A stretch of 64,000 nt of DNA from Lachnospiraceae bacterium (lineage in GTDB: Bacteria; Bacillota; Clostridia; Lachnospirales; Lachnospiraceae), in assembly GCA_017557525.1 (NCBI GenBank), contig JAFYYN010000036.1:62001-126000 (forward strand). The letters run 5' to 3'. A program made the position numbers and the translations under genes. Every line of letters begins with the position of its first letter. Positions within the stretch are counted from its first letter, which is position 1. The notes under the pieces are model-generated. The model saw nothing but the letters and a program-made list of their open reading frames with translations, made no database searches and was not told the origin of the DNA. Of the stretch, positions 1 through 9,112 are shown in pieces.

Positions 1-908
1 GAAGAAGATCCACCTCCACTGTATGAACTACCGCCGCCACTATAGCTGCTGCCTCCATCGCCTGCAGGGTAAGCGTAAACAACATTTCCGGTGTTGCTGT
101 AAGTTACTATAGGGGTAGGGCTGGGAGTTGCACTCGGCTTGGGAGTTACGGTAGCCTTAGGTTTATTGTTAGATGAAGATGGAGTGGGTGATACAGTTTT
201 GTCGCTGCCAATCTTCATTATGGGCTGCTTGTTGCTCTTATTGGTTACTTTAACGGTAATCTTGTCGGTTGTCCTGTTTATAGTGGTGCCTTCAGAGCCT
301 GCATTGAGTATAACGCTCATGTTTTTTGTTGCATCAATGTACGCGGGAACAGAGACGGTTACTTTACTGCCCTTTGCTATGGATATTATATTGACGATCG
401 CACTTTTCTTACCTTTGACTATAAGCTTTGTTTTCTTTGTGAGAGTAATATCAACAACGGACTTTTTGCCGACGTTAAGAGTTACGGATGCGTTTTTCTT
501 ATTGCAGACTATACTGGTCTCTGCGTTAGCTACTACTGTTAAAGATGTTTTCTTTGCGGAGGCATAAATGGTATTGCCTGATGCTTTTTCAGTATACGAC
601 CTGACATTTTTTATGGTAACGGTCTTAAAAGACGCATTGTTAGTGACGCGTATTTTAGGCGCGTCTATCACAAGCTTTTTATACTCGCTGCCTTTCTTAG
701 GAGAAATGGTTATCTCACCACTTTTGGCCGTTTTATAGGTTATAGTATCTACATCTGATTTTGCCATGGCAGCAAGGATCTGCTTTTTTGTTTTAACCGT
801 GACAGATTTTGTTTTTGCAGCTCTTACCGGAATAAGACCGATAGTCAGAACAAATACTAAAAATATACCTATGAAGTGTATTATCTTTTTCTTAATAGCA
901 GTATTCAT
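1..908 (-). CDS. Secreted Ser/Thr/Pro-rich protein, 3' end outside window
   Basis: The reading frame opens at ATG 908 on the minus strand and runs off the left edge (302 codons visible, no stop). A GGAGG Shine-Dalgarno sits 6 nt before the start. Residues 1-30 form a signal peptide (MNTAIKKKIIHFIGIFLVFV, then a VRA-A cleavage site). Residues about 31-230 are a Val/Thr/Lys-rich stretch of short beta-strand-like repeats with no catalytic motif that I can see. A Thr/Pro linker (TPKPSATPSPTP) follows, then a Gly/Ser/Tyr repeat (SYSGGGSSYSGGG). I infer an exported surface or cell-wall-attached protein. The family is unknown. The plus-strand reading frame across 139-567 is its shadow. Confidence 0.75.
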   Translation of the reverse strand, partial: MNTAIKKKIIHFIGIFLVFVLTIGLIPVRAAKTKSVTVKTKKQILAAMAKSDVDTITYKTAKSGEITISPKKGSEYKKLVIDAPKIRVTNNASFKTVTIKNVRSYTEKASGNTIYASAKKTSLTVVANAETSIVCNKKNASVTLNVGKKSVVDITLTKKTKLIVKGKKSAIVNIISIAKGSKVTVSVPAYIDATKNMSVILNAGSEGTTINRTTDKITVKVTNKSNKQPIMKIGSDKTVSPTPSSSNNKPKATVTPKPSATPSPTPIVTYSNTGNVVYAYPAGDGGSSYSGGGSSYSGGGSS

Positions 909-1083
909 ATGAAACCTCCATAAAAACATCCTTTAAATATATATCGGTTGATTTTAGGTTTGTTTTAACCTTGAGTTGTAAAAAGGTATAAGAAAATAAA
1001 AAATAAGTAAATTTTTACTTTTATTTATCATGAAGTTGTGGTATCATATGAAGTGGAGTATTATACAGATCGGAGGTTACGGG

Positions 1084-2781
1084 ATGAAACTTAAAACCAG
1101 GCTATTGCTGAATTCACTTGGTCCGATGCTTCTCATAATGATAATAGTATTAGCTATGCTTGCTTTTGAAATCCCTCTCTTTAATACACGTGCTACAGAA
1201 AAGGGGATGAAGGCAACTGCTTATTCGGTAGCACATGCATTAGAACTGATTGAGGGTGACTATAGAATAAATGGCGGAAAGCTGTATAAGGGTGAAACAG
1301 TCCTTACCGATGAACATAGTTTGCTTGACTCTATTAAAAATGATTCCGGTATGGAGATTTCAATCTTTTACAGTTCCATTGGTTATGCGACAACCATTAA
1401 AGATGAAGCGGGCAATTATCTCCGTCAGTTTAATATCGATGAGGAGATTGCTGATAAGGTGATCAGTCTCAACGAGGTATATTTTGACAGGGGTGCAGTT
1501 TTTAACGGAGTTGATTATTACGGATGCTATGTTCCAGTAAAGCAGAATGGCACGGAAACCAATATCGGTATGGTATTTACCGGCATGCCGCAGTCTGAGG
1601 TAAAATCAAATGTTACCTTGTGGATAATTGTTTCATTTGCAATAGTGCTCGCAATAGCTGTAGGGGCATTCATTTACTCAAGCAAATATTCGGGAGCATT
1701 GACAAAGGCTATAGTTGAATGCAATAAGGCAGCAGACAGGCTTACATCCGGAGAACTTGATATCAGACTTCCCGAGGAGCTTACCAAGAGGTCGGATGAG
1801 CTTGGTGCACTTGGGCGTTCTAATGTTAAGCTGGCATCAACTCTTAGAGATATCGTTTCTGAGGCAAAAAAATGTACCCAGGAACTCGGAGATGCTTCAA
1901 CCAACCTTAAAAAGGTTTCGATGGATACCACAGTTGCCATCAGGTCTGTTAAAAATTCAGTTAATGACATAAATAAGGCCACATCTTCACAGGCAAAAGA
2001 CACTGAAACTGCTTCGGAAAATGTTGCGGTTATTAGTACGGCAATTAATGATACATCAATGGAGGTTAAGCAGCTCGATAACAATGCAGAGCTTATGAAG
2101 GCCAAGAGTGAGGAGGCTCTGCAGATCCTTGATGATCTTAAAGGCATTACCGATGAGGCAGGAAAGGCTATCGGCGTTATCTATGAGCAGACAAACAAGA
2201 CAAACAGTTCTGCTAAATCCATTGGTGAGGCTGTAAATCTTATTTCCGATATTGCAAACCAGACAAACCTGCTTTCACTTAATGCTTCAATCGAGGCAGC
2301 CCGTGCAGGTGAGGCAGGACAGGGCTTTGCGGTGGTTGCGACAGAGATCAGTGCCCTTTCTGAGCAGACCAATAATTCGGCACATATGATCAAGACCATA
2401 ATCGATTCTCTTATGCGTGATTCCAACAATGCGGTTTCAACTATGGACAAGGTGCAGGAGATCATTGTTAAGCAGAATGAGAATGTGGACAGGACTGTCA
2501 GCATATTCAACGAGCTTGAGGACAATATCAACATTACAGTTACTACCTCTGCTAAGATTTCAGAGGATGTAAAGGCTCTTGAGGAAGCAAGAAATGTTGT
2601 TGAGGATGCATTACAGAATCTATCCGCGGTTGCTGAGGAGAATGCAGCCGGTACTGAGGAAACCTCAAATAGCATGGACAGAGTTGGCAATGTAATCAAT
2701 AAGGTTTCATCAGCAGCCCTTAATCTGTCGGATATGTCCGAAAGACTTGATCTTACGATGTCGGCCTTTAATATTGAATAG
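1084..2781 (+). CDS. Methyl-accepting chemotaxis protein with periplasmic-type Cache sensor
   Basis: A 565-residue transmembrane chemoreceptor. TM1 is about residues 8-30. An extracellular sensor of about 145 residues (35-178) looks like a single Cache domain. TM2 is 179-199, HAMP about 200-256, then a long coiled-coil signalling domain. The conserved hairpin tip is at 389-418 ([20 protein letters not shown], then [10 protein letters not shown]), which contacts CheA and CheW in this family. I chose ATG 1084 because GGAGG lies 7 nt upstream. The upstream in-frame ATG at 1030 has no ribosome-binding site and would add 18 residues before TM1. It is monocistronic and followed by a hairpin. The ligand cannot be read from sequence. 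Confidence 0.93.
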   Translation: MKLKTRLLLNSLGPMLLIMIIVLAMLAFEIPLFNTRATEKGMKATAYSVAHALELIEGDYRINGGKLYKGETVLTDEHSLLDSIKNDSGMEISIFYSSIGYATTIKDEAGNYLRQFNIDEEIADKVISLNEVYFDRGAVFNGVDYYGCYVPVKQNGTETNIGMVFTGMPQSEVKSNVTLWIIVSFAIVLAIAVGAFIYSSKYSGALTKAIVECNKAADRLTSGELDIRLPEELTKRSDELGALGRSNVKLASTLRDIVSEAKKCTQELGDASTNLKKVSMDTTVAIRSVKNSVNDINKATSSQAKDTETASENVAVISTAINDTSMEVKQLDNNAELMKAKSEEALQILDDLKGITDEAGKAIGVIYEQTNKTNSSAKSIGEAVNLISDIANQTNLLSLNASIEAARAGEAGQGFAVVATEISALSEQTNNSAHMIKTIIDSLMRDSNNAVSTMDKVQEIIVKQNENVDRTVSIFNELEDNINITVTTSAKISEDVKALEEARNVVEDALQNLSAVAEENAAGTEETSNSMDRVGNVINKVSSAALNLSDMSERLDLTMSAFNIE

Positions 2782-2794
2782 TAATAAAACAACA

Positions 2795-2854
2795 GGGGTC
2801 TTGGTAAATCCCACGGCAAGCTCTATGGATATACCAAGAGCCCTTGATTTTTAA
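2795..2854 (+). terminator. Terminator-like hairpin after the chemoreceptor gene
   Basis: The arms GGGTCTTGGTA and TACCAAGAGCCC pair with one bulge and are followed by TTGATTTTT. The loop is long (about 22 nt), so this is a moderate-quality intrinsic terminator. Confidence 0.6.
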
Positions 2855-2883
2855 ATGTATCATAGTTTAAACAGGAGTTTTTT

Positions 2884-4743
2884 ATGAGAAAACTGGCACT
2901 GTCGGATGAAATACTTATGAGTGTGGATAAGTCCGCGCGTTATATAGGACATGAGGTTAATGCCATCTGGAAGGATCTCGATAAGATTGACATACGTTTT
3001 TGTATGTGTTTCCCTGACGTATATGAGGTTGGTATGTCCCATATCGGTATACAGATCCTTTATGAGATGTTCAACAGGAGAGAGGACACCTTCTGTGAGA
3101 GGGTTTATTCCCCATGGCCTGATCTTGATAAGCTGATGAGAGAGAAGAATATCCCTCTATTTGCATTGGAGAGCCAGCAACCCATAAAGGATTTTGATTT
3201 CTTAGGGATCACCCTGCAGTATGAAATGTGTTATACGAATGTGCTGCAGATTTTGGAGCTTTCACAGATACCTGTTTTTGCTAAAGAAAGGACCTGGGAA
3301 CATCCGATAGTTATAGGCGGAGGTCCGTGTACATATAATCCCGAACCCTTAGCTGATTTCTTTGATATTTTCTATATAGGAGAGGGAGAAACTGTATACG
3401 ACCAGCTTCTTGATACCTATAAGGCATACAGGAAGGAAGGCAGGTCAAGGCATGATTTCCTGGTTGCTGCTTCACAGATAGAGGGGCTTTATATACCCGA
3501 ACTTTATAATGTGGAGTACAACGAGGATGGGACGCTAAAGAGCTTTACGCCGACTGAGGGTGCACCTCAGACGATAAAGCGCCAGGTGGTAGCTGATATG
3601 AGTGACACGGTATATCCTGAAAAGCCGGTGGTTCCTTATATCAGAGCGGTTCAGGACAGAGTGGCTCTCGAGATCCAAAGAGGTTGTATCAGAGGCTGTC
3701 GTTTCTGTCAGGCGGGAATGATATACAGACCTTTGAGGGAAAGAAGTCTGGAGTTCTTAAAGAAGTATGCTCTGGCTATGATCAATTCCACCGGGTATGA
3801 GGAGATTACTCTCTGTTCATTGAGCTCCAGTGATTACACTAAGCTTGCTGAGCTTATGGATTTCCTGATTTCTGAGATGGGTAAGAGAAGAATTAATATA
3901 TCACTTCCGTCCTTGAGAATTGACGCTTTTTCACTCGATGTTATGAGCCGTGTACAGGATGTCAGAAAGAGCAGCATTACCTTTGCTCCCGAGGCGGGCA
4001 CCCAGAGGATGAGGGATATTATCAATAAAGGTCTTGATGAAGAGACTATCCTTAATGGTGCTTCCGAGGCTTTCAGGGCAGGATGGGATAAGGTTAAACT
4101 ATATTTTATGCTGGGTCAGCCTTTTGAGCTTGACAGCGATGTTGAAGGCATACCGCATCTGGCAGATAAGATTGCTATGGCGTATTATGATACTGTGCCT
4201 AAGTCTGAGAGACATGGTAAGGTACAGGTTACCATCAGTACTTCTTATTTTGTACCAAAGCCTTTTACTCCTTTCCAATGGGCGGCTCAGATCACACCTG
4301 AGGAGTATCTGAGACGTAAGACTTTGCTTATGGATACTCTAAAGAAAGAGCATAACTACAAGAGCATTAAATACAACTGGCATGACAGTAATACTTCAAT
4401 CCTTGAGGGACTTTTGGCCCGTGGTGACAGAAGAGTCGGCAGGGTTATCTATGAGGCCTACAAGGACGGATGTATCTTTGATGCATGGACTGATTTCTTT
4501 AATATGAAGAAATGGGAGCAGGCGATTGAGCGTGCAGGCATCGATATGGATTTCTATACCACAAGGGAGAGGAGCACGGATGAGCTCCTACCGTGGGATT
4601 TCATCGATACCGGTATGACTAAGGTGTTTATGAAACGCGAGTATGACAAGGCTCGCAAGGGACTGACTACCAAGAACTGCCGCGAAGGCTGCGGTGGCTG
4701 CGGGTGCAACTCCTGGACTACCGGGGTATGCATTGAAACATGA
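2884..4743 (+). CDS. B12-binding-type radical SAM protein (TIGR03960-like)
   Basis: A 619-residue radical SAM protein. The radical SAM cluster cysteines are C268, C272 and C275 (RGCIRGCRFCQAG), a CxxxCxxC motif. The N-terminal 200 residues resemble the Rossmann/B12-binding-like half seen in this family. The C-terminus is cysteine-rich (CREGCGGCGC near 600), possibly for a second metal site. AGGAG precedes ATG 2884. The stop overlaps the start region of the DUF2344 gene, so the two are probably translated together. In Clostridia this pair and RNase G form a conserved trio. The substrate is unknown; a link to RNA or ribosome maturation is inferred from neighbours only. Confidence 0.88.
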   Translation: MRKLALSDEILMSVDKSARYIGHEVNAIWKDLDKIDIRFCMCFPDVYEVGMSHIGIQILYEMFNRREDTFCERVYSPWPDLDKLMREKNIPLFALESQQPIKDFDFLGITLQYEMCYTNVLQILELSQIPVFAKERTWEHPIVIGGGPCTYNPEPLADFFDIFYIGEGETVYDQLLDTYKAYRKEGRSRHDFLVAASQIEGLYIPELYNVEYNEDGTLKSFTPTEGAPQTIKRQVVADMSDTVYPEKPVVPYIRAVQDRVALEIQRGCIRGCRFCQAGMIYRPLRERSLEFLKKYALAMINSTGYEEITLCSLSSSDYTKLAELMDFLISEMGKRRINISLPSLRIDAFSLDVMSRVQDVRKSSITFAPEAGTQRMRDIINKGLDEETILNGASEAFRAGWDKVKLYFMLGQPFELDSDVEGIPHLADKIAMAYYDTVPKSERHGKVQVTISTSYFVPKPFTPFQWAAQITPEEYLRRKTLLMDTLKKEHNYKSIKYNWHDSNTSILEGLLARGDRRVGRVIYEAYKDGCIFDAWTDFFNMKKWEQAIERAGIDMDFYTTRERSTDELLPWDFIDTGMTKVFMKREYDKARKGLTTKNCREGCGGCGCNSWTTGVCIET

Positions 4744-4751
4744 GGTATAAT

Positions 4752-5594
4752 ATGTTATTTAGAATCAGATTTGCCAAATATGGCGTGGTTAAGTTTATAG
4801 GTCATCTTGATGCCATGAGATATTTTCAGAAGGCGGTCAGGCGTTCAGAGCTGCCGATTAAGTATTCTCAAGGTTTCAATCCGCATCAACTCATGGTTTT
4901 TGCTCAGCCCTTGGGTGTTGGTGTGACGAGTGACGGTGAGTACATGGATATAGAAACTGAAGACGCAGATTTTACAGGAGCTCCGCTAAATGCTGACAGA
5001 GTAGCGGGGATATTAGGCGGTGCCTTGACCGAAGGCTTTGAAATTGTGTCGATCAGGCAGATCCCTTGGCAGGAGGGCACCAAGCATCCTGAGAATGCCA
5101 TGTCTCTGGTTGCAGGAGCGGATTATGTTATGTCTTTGAAGGATGGATATTCTCTTAGTTTTGTTGATGATTTTATCCAGCATTTTTCAACTGATAGTAA
5201 AGAAAATATGTATGAAGAAAATCGGATGGGCATCATTCCTTACGTTAAACAGAAACTTGAAGATTTCATGGGACAGGAGAGTATTGTGGTACTCAAGAAA
5301 TCAAAGTCCGGTGAAAGGGATATGGATATTAAGCCATACATTTATGAGGCAGCAGTGGAGGATAACTCACAAATTCCATCTTTTATGGATGAGATTGGTG
5401 TTGCTCATGCTGACATTTATGAGCCCGGCATCAGATTTTTCTTTAGGTTGTCAGCAGGAAGTGCTGTAAATATCAAGCCTGAGTTAGTGATGGAGGCATT
5501 TCTTAAATACTGCGGAACTGAGTTTGATGAGCTTGCCTTTCAGATCCACAGGGCACAGATGTATTCTGACATAGAGCATGTGGTAGGACTATAA
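4752..5594 (+). CDS. DUF2344 / TIGR03936 family protein, partner of the radical SAM gene
   Basis: About 280 residues, beginning MLFRIRFAKYGVVKFIGHLD, the typical start of the family (FAKxGxxKFIGHLD). I chose ATG 4752 because GAGG lies 6 nt upstream. The earlier ATG at 4740 overlaps the previous stop and lacks a site, but would add only four residues. No enzymatic motif is visible. Genes of this family are found beside, or fused to, the TIGR03960 radical SAM protein, so the product is probably its partner. The gene lies in the operon 2884-6837. Confidence 0.85.
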   Translation: MLFRIRFAKYGVVKFIGHLDAMRYFQKAVRRSELPIKYSQGFNPHQLMVFAQPLGVGVTSDGEYMDIETEDADFTGAPLNADRVAGILGGALTEGFEIVSIRQIPWQEGTKHPENAMSLVAGADYVMSLKDGYSLSFVDDFIQHFSTDSKENMYEENRMGIIPYVKQKLEDFMGQESIVVLKKSKSGERDMDIKPYIYEAAVEDNSQIPSFMDEIGVAHADIYEPGIRFFFRLSAGSAVNIKPELVMEAFLKYCGTEFDELAFQIHRAQMYSDIEHVVGL

Positions 5595-5618
5595 AAGTCA
5601 TAATGAGACAATACCCAA

Positions 5619-5640
5619 AACCGACTGATGAGGTTTGAAT
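5619..5640. repeat. Relic of the groES-groEL intergenic repeat
   Basis: GACTGATGAGGTT at 5623-5635 is identical to 47818-47830 inside the hairpin-rich repeat between groES and groEL. Only this piece is present here, so it may be a remnant or chance. Confidence 0.35.
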
Positions 5641-5661
5641 ACCAGTATAAAGGGAAATAAA

Positions 5662-6837
5662 ATGGGAAACTCAATAGTAGTAGTCAGAAAAGATGATAAG
5701 ATCATGACTGCTCTTTTTAAGGAAAAAGAGTTGGTCACAATAGGACTGGAAAGTACCGGTAAAGAGGAAAGGGTTGGAGATATCTTCATCGGTAAAGTCC
5801 AGAACATTGTTAAAAATATTAAGGGGGCATTTGTTGAGATTGACAACAAAAGGGTTTGCTTTCTGCCTCTTGAAGAAAGAATAGCTCCGGTTTTCTGTGA
5901 TGGTAAAGAAAGGAATATACGTATCGGAGATGAACTGCTTGTCCAAATTTCTAAAGAAACAAGAGGCGTAAAGGCTCCACTTGCTACTGCCGGCATTACA
6001 CTTACAGGCAGGCTTCTTGTTTTGGCAAAGGGCAAGGAGAATATCGGTGTTTCGAGTAAGATATCTGATGAGAGTACAAGGGAAAGATTAAAGGATATTG
6101 TTAGGTCGTTTGTGGGAGATGGTTATGGCTTCATAGTCCGTACAAATGCTGCAACAGCTGAAAGTACTGATATAGAAAGAGAAGCCCGGGCTTTAAAGGA
6201 TCAGTATGAAAAGCTTATAAATGAGAAGATACACTGTACCTGTTTTTCTAAGATTTATTCTGCTCCGGCGGAATTTATCATGGAAGTCCGTAACGGATAT
6301 TCGTTTGAGGTAGACAGCATCCTTACGGATGATAGGGAAATTTACGATAGTATTAAAGAATACCTGGATCTGGGATCTGAGGCTGACAGGGAAAAGTTAT
6401 CCTTCTATGATGATAAAAATATTTCATTGTCTGTTTTATATGGGCTGGAGTCTAAGCTTCAAAAGGCTCTTCAGGATAAGGTGTGGCTTGATTCGGGGGC
6501 GTATCTGGTTATACAGCCGACTGAGGCTCTGGTTTCCATCGATGTTAATACAGGTAAAGCCATAGCGGGCAAACATGATACAGAGGAGACCTTTTTCAGG
6601 GTAAATTGTGAAGCGGCATTAGAGATAGCAGCCCAGCTTCGCCTGCGAAATCTTTCGGGGATCATAATTGTTGACTTTATCGATATGAAGAAAGAGGAGC
6701 ATAGAAAGCAACTGCTAAATGTGCTGAGGGATGAACTGGCTAAGGATCATATTACAACAAGGCTGATTGATATGACACCTTTGGGGCTCGTTGAAATAAC
6801 CCGCCAGAGGATACGGAAATCCATTTATGAGTTATAA
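5662..6837 (+). CDS. rng: Ribonuclease E/G family endoribonuclease, short form
   Basis: Ribonuclease of the E/G family, which cleaves single-stranded RNA in rRNA maturation and mRNA decay. An S1-like RNA-binding insert lies at about 37-105. The catalytic DNase I-like domain has D294 (SIDVNTGKA) and D338 (IIVDFID), matching the Mg-binding aspartates of the family. The protein stops at residue 391, right after QRIRKS, so it lacks the CPxCxG zinc-link and C-terminal small domain that hold E. coli RNase E/G dimers together. I chose ATG 5662 for its native-looking MGNSIVVV start; TTG 5635 is an alternative nine residues upstream. It is last in an operon with the radical SAM pair and ends at a strong terminator. 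Confidence 0.9.
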   Translation: MGNSIVVVRKDDKIMTALFKEKELVTIGLESTGKEERVGDIFIGKVQNIVKNIKGAFVEIDNKRVCFLPLEERIAPVFCDGKERNIRIGDELLVQISKETRGVKAPLATAGITLTGRLLVLAKGKENIGVSSKISDESTRERLKDIVRSFVGDGYGFIVRTNAATAESTDIEREARALKDQYEKLINEKIHCTCFSKIYSAPAEFIMEVRNGYSFEVDSILTDDREIYDSIKEYLDLGSEADREKLSFYDDKNISLSVLYGLESKLQKALQDKVWLDSGAYLVIQPTEALVSIDVNTGKAIAGKHDTEETFFRVNCEAALEIAAQLRLRNLSGIIIVDFIDMKKEEHRKQLLNVLRDELAKDHITTRLIDMTPLGLVEITRQRIRKSIYEL

Positions 6838-6842
6838 AATGA

Positions 6843-6880
6843 TGCCACCCTTTTCAATAAAGAAGGGTGGCATAAGTTTT
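6843..6880. terminator. Bidirectional terminator between rng and the alcohol dehydrogenase gene
   Basis: Perfect 10-bp arms TGCCACCCTT (6843-6852) and AAGGGTGGCA (6863-6872) with short A/T flanks, placed between two convergent genes. Confidence 0.8.
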
Positions 6881-6911
6881 AAGAGTAATATATTATTTGT
6901 TCTTTGTTTTC

Positions 6912-8087
6912 TTATAGCATCATCTTATAAATCTTTGTGCAGTCCTCTTTATCAAGTGTTACAAATCCTGAGATTGTACCCTGGCGCCCATCACCACAGC
7001 AGAGGTTTTCTACAAGTACGGGGATATCTTCTTCTTTTGCACCAAGCTCTGCAAAATTAGAAGGCATACCGATGGACTTAAGATATGCGGCAAATGCATT
7101 TATACCCTCAAGTGCTGTAACTTCAGGATGCTCAAAGTCCATACTGCAGCCCCATACCCTGACTGCCACCTGAGCAAAGCGCATCACATTGTGATTCATT
7201 ACATATTTAAATACTGCCGGCATAGTTACTGCAAGTCCTGCACCATGAGCACAATCATAAATAGCAGAAAGCTCATGCTCTATGTTATGGCTGTTCCAGT
7301 CTTGTGAACGTCCTACACCGCAGGAATTATTATGTGCCATCATACCTGCCCACATGATATTTGCCCTTGCTTCATAATTGTCAGGATCTGCGATAACTCT
7401 GGGACCTTCATGCTTCATAGTAAGCAGAAGCGCTTCGATAAGCCTGTCTGTTACCTCAACCTCAATAGAGTTTGTCAGATATCTCTCATAAAGGTGAGCC
7501 ATGATATCTGTGATACCAGCTGCCGTCTGATGAGGAGGAAGAGTCTGAGTGAGAGCAGGATTAAGGATACTGAACTTAGGTCTGATAGCATCGCCGCTTG
7601 CTCCACGCTTAAACATACCTTCTTCCTTTGTAATAACTGAGTCAGGACTGCCTTCGCTTCCTGCAGCAGCTATAGTTAAAATAGTGCCAACCGGTAATGC
7701 CTTTTCAATCCTCTTTCCGCTGTAGAAATCCCAAAAATCTCCATCATAGACCGTACCTGCTGCTATGGCTTTGGAAGAATCAATTGTACTTCCGCCGCCT
7801 ACAGCGAGTATAAAATCGATATTTTCTTTCCTACAAAGCTCGATACCTTCATATACGAGACCGCTTCTGGGATTGGGCTTAACTCCGCCGAGCTCAATAA
7901 AACTGATGCCTTCTGCCTTTAAAGAAGCTCTTACCCTGTCTAAAAGTCCTGAACGTACAACACTGCCTCCGCCATAGTGGATTAGTACTTTACTGCCTCC
8001 AAAACGCTTAACCATGCTGCCTGTCTGGTTTTCTCCGTCTTTTCCAAATACAAAATAAGTAGGTGAATAAAAATGAAAATTGTCCAT
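6912..8087 (-). CDS. Iron-containing alcohol dehydrogenase (butanol dehydrogenase type)
   Basis: A 391-residue group III alcohol dehydrogenase that reduces an aldehyde to an alcohol with NAD(P)H. The nucleotide-binding GGGS is at 97-100. The metal site is D194 and H198 (TDIMAHLYE), H267 or H271 (SHNIEHE) and H281 (CAHGAG), the usual Asp-His-His-His set. Overall it resembles the BdhA/YqhD branch, suggesting butanol or general aldehyde reduction in fermentation; the substrate is inferred. GGAGGGG lies 5 nt before ATG 8087. It is monocistronic and convergent with rng. Confidence 0.9.
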   Translation of the reverse strand: MDNFHFYSPTYFVFGKDGENQTGSMVKRFGGSKVLIHYGGGSVVRSGLLDRVRASLKAEGISFIELGGVKPNPRSGLVYEGIELCRKENIDFILAVGGGSTIDSSKAIAAGTVYDGDFWDFYSGKRIEKALPVGTILTIAAAGSEGSPDSVITKEEGMFKRGASGDAIRPKFSILNPALTQTLPPHQTAAGITDIMAHLYERYLTNSIEVEVTDRLIEALLLTMKHEGPRVIADPDNYEARANIMWAGMMAHNNSCGVGRSQDWNSHNIEHELSAIYDCAHGAGLAVTMPAVFKYVMNHNVMRFAQVAVRVWGCSMDFEHPEVTALEGINAFAAYLKSIGMPSNFAELGAKEEDIPVLVENLCCGDGRQGTISGFVTLDKEDCTKIYKMML

Positions 8088-8120
8088 ATAACCCCTCCGA
8101 TATCATTAATGTTGACAAAA

Positions 8121-8172
8121 TGACTGTAACAACAAATACTTTGATATAATTGTCTCAGTCAATATGACTGTA
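8121..8172. promoter_or_regulatory. Direct repeat TGACTGTA in the divergent promoter region
   Basis: TGACTGTA occurs at 8121-8128 and 8165-8172, 44 bp apart, between the divergent alcohol dehydrogenase and cyclophilin genes. It could be an operator, but two 8-mers in A/T-rich DNA are weak evidence. Confidence 0.25.
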
Positions 8173-8224
8173 GTTATTTCAAATAATATTTTAACATCAA
8201 TTATCTTGCCAACAATGAAATATA

Positions 8225-8253
8225 TTGCAAAATTGATGTTTCTGTGCTATCCT
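8225..8253 (+). promoter_or_regulatory. Sigma-A promoter of the cyclophilin gene
   Basis: TTGCAA (8225-8230), 17-nt spacer, TATCCT (8248-8253). Transcription would start near 8260, immediately before the structured leader. Confidence 0.55.
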
Positions 8254-8264
8254 AAATGTACTTA

Positions 8265-8318
8265 CTTGGTGTTAAAGCAGGCGTACACCTAAGAAAAAAC
8301 ACAAGTCCTGCGGAAAGG
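8265..8318 (+). promoter_or_regulatory. Pseudoknot leader with Shine-Dalgarno, copy 1 (cyclophilin)
   Basis: Stem 1 is CTTGGTGT (8265-8272) with ACACCTAAG (8285-8293), one bulge. Its loop presents GCAGG (8277-8281), complementary to CCTGC (8307-8311). GGAAAGG (8312-8318) follows directly, 7 nt before ATG 8326. The same arrangement with a different stem 1 sequence precedes four other genes in this window (12453, 46460, 50314, 53522). Confidence 0.6.
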
Positions 8319-8325
8319 TCAAAAA

Positions 8326-8844
8326 ATGCAGAATCCAGTTGTTACCATTGAAATGGAAAATGGTGATATCATCAAGGCAGAGCTTTATCCCGAGATAGCG
8401 CCTAATTCAGTTAAAAATTTTATTTCTCTTATTAACAAGGGATATTATGACGGACTTATCTTTCATCGTGTTATAGCAGGCTTTATGATCCAGGGCGGAT
8501 GTCCCGACGGTACAGGAATGGGTGGTCCCGGATACAGCATTCCCGGCGAATTCGCTCAGAATGGTTTCAAGAATGATCTTAAGCATACCCGCGGAGTTCT
8601 TTCAATGGCTCGCGCTATGAATCCTGATTCAGCAGGTTCACAGTTCTTTATCATGCACCAGGATGCGCCCCATCTCGATGGAGGCTATGCAGCATTCGGC
8701 AAGGTTACAGAAGGAATGAATGCCGTTGACAGAATAGCAGAAACAAGAGTTAATTTCCAGGACAGACCTCTTAATCCTCAGGTTATGAAAAAGGTTACTG
8801 TTGAGCTTTTCGGTGAGAAGTACGGGGAGCCCGAGAAGCTTTGA
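8326..8844 (+). CDS. Peptidyl-prolyl cis-trans isomerase, cyclophilin type
   Basis: A 172-residue cytoplasmic cyclophilin that catalyses proline isomerisation during folding. It shows the family core FHRVIAGFMIQGG, then GGPGYSIPGEF, and SAGSQFFIMH with the catalytic arginine in FHR. The loop that usually carries tryptophan reads HLDGGYAAFG. There is no signal peptide. It has its own promoter and a structured leader ending in GGAAAGG 7 nt before ATG 8326. A hairpin after the gene probably ends the transcript. Confidence 0.93.
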   Translation: MQNPVVTIEMENGDIIKAELYPEIAPNSVKNFISLINKGYYDGLIFHRVIAGFMIQGGCPDGTGMGGPGYSIPGEFAQNGFKNDLKHTRGVLSMARAMNPDSAGSQFFIMHQDAPHLDGGYAAFGKVTEGMNAVDRIAETRVNFQDRPLNPQVMKKVTVELFGEKYGEPEKL

Positions 8845-8960
8845 TGGAATGATTTGAAATTACTTATAAAACAAAAATGTGCCACCTTTCTTTTCAGAAA
8901 TGGGTGGGGAAATTTATATGCAGATAAAAGACAGATTTTTGTAAAAAATTAACATACAAC

Positions 8961-9003
8961 GCCGGGTAGAACACGGTTCAAGTGTTTTATCCGGCTTAAT
9001 TTA
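8961..9003 (+). terminator. Hairpin after the cyclophilin gene
   Basis: A 14-bp stem with two G-T pairs: GCCGGGTAGAACAC (8961-8974) and GTGTTTTATCCGGC (8982-8995), followed by TTAATTTAT. The T-run is weak. Confidence 0.55.
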
Positions 9004-9042
9004 TATATTTACCATTGACATTAGTTATAACAATATATTGCA

Positions 9043-9070
9043 TTGTGCGCAAGATAATAAATGCTACAAT
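9043..9070 (+). promoter_or_regulatory. Probable promoter of the epimerase gene
   Basis: TTGTGC (9043-9048), 16-nt spacer, TACAAT (9065-9070), 42 nt before the start codon. Confidence 0.45.
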
Positions 9071-9112
9071 GGTTTCAGTAGTTAAAAAACTGATTAACGG
9101 AGGGTACAACAC

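Noticed and set aside
139-567. Hydrophobic 142-codon plus-strand reading frame at the left edge
   Set aside because: It is antisense to a minus-strand frame that has a signal peptide, a Shine-Dalgarno and no stop from 908 to the window edge. The hydrophobicity comes from reading Lys/Asn/Thr codons backwards.
8880-8925. CCACC...GGTGG hairpin after the cyclophilin gene as the main terminator
   Set aside because: Only five pairs and no T-run; the 14-bp hairpin at 8961-8995 is a better candidate.
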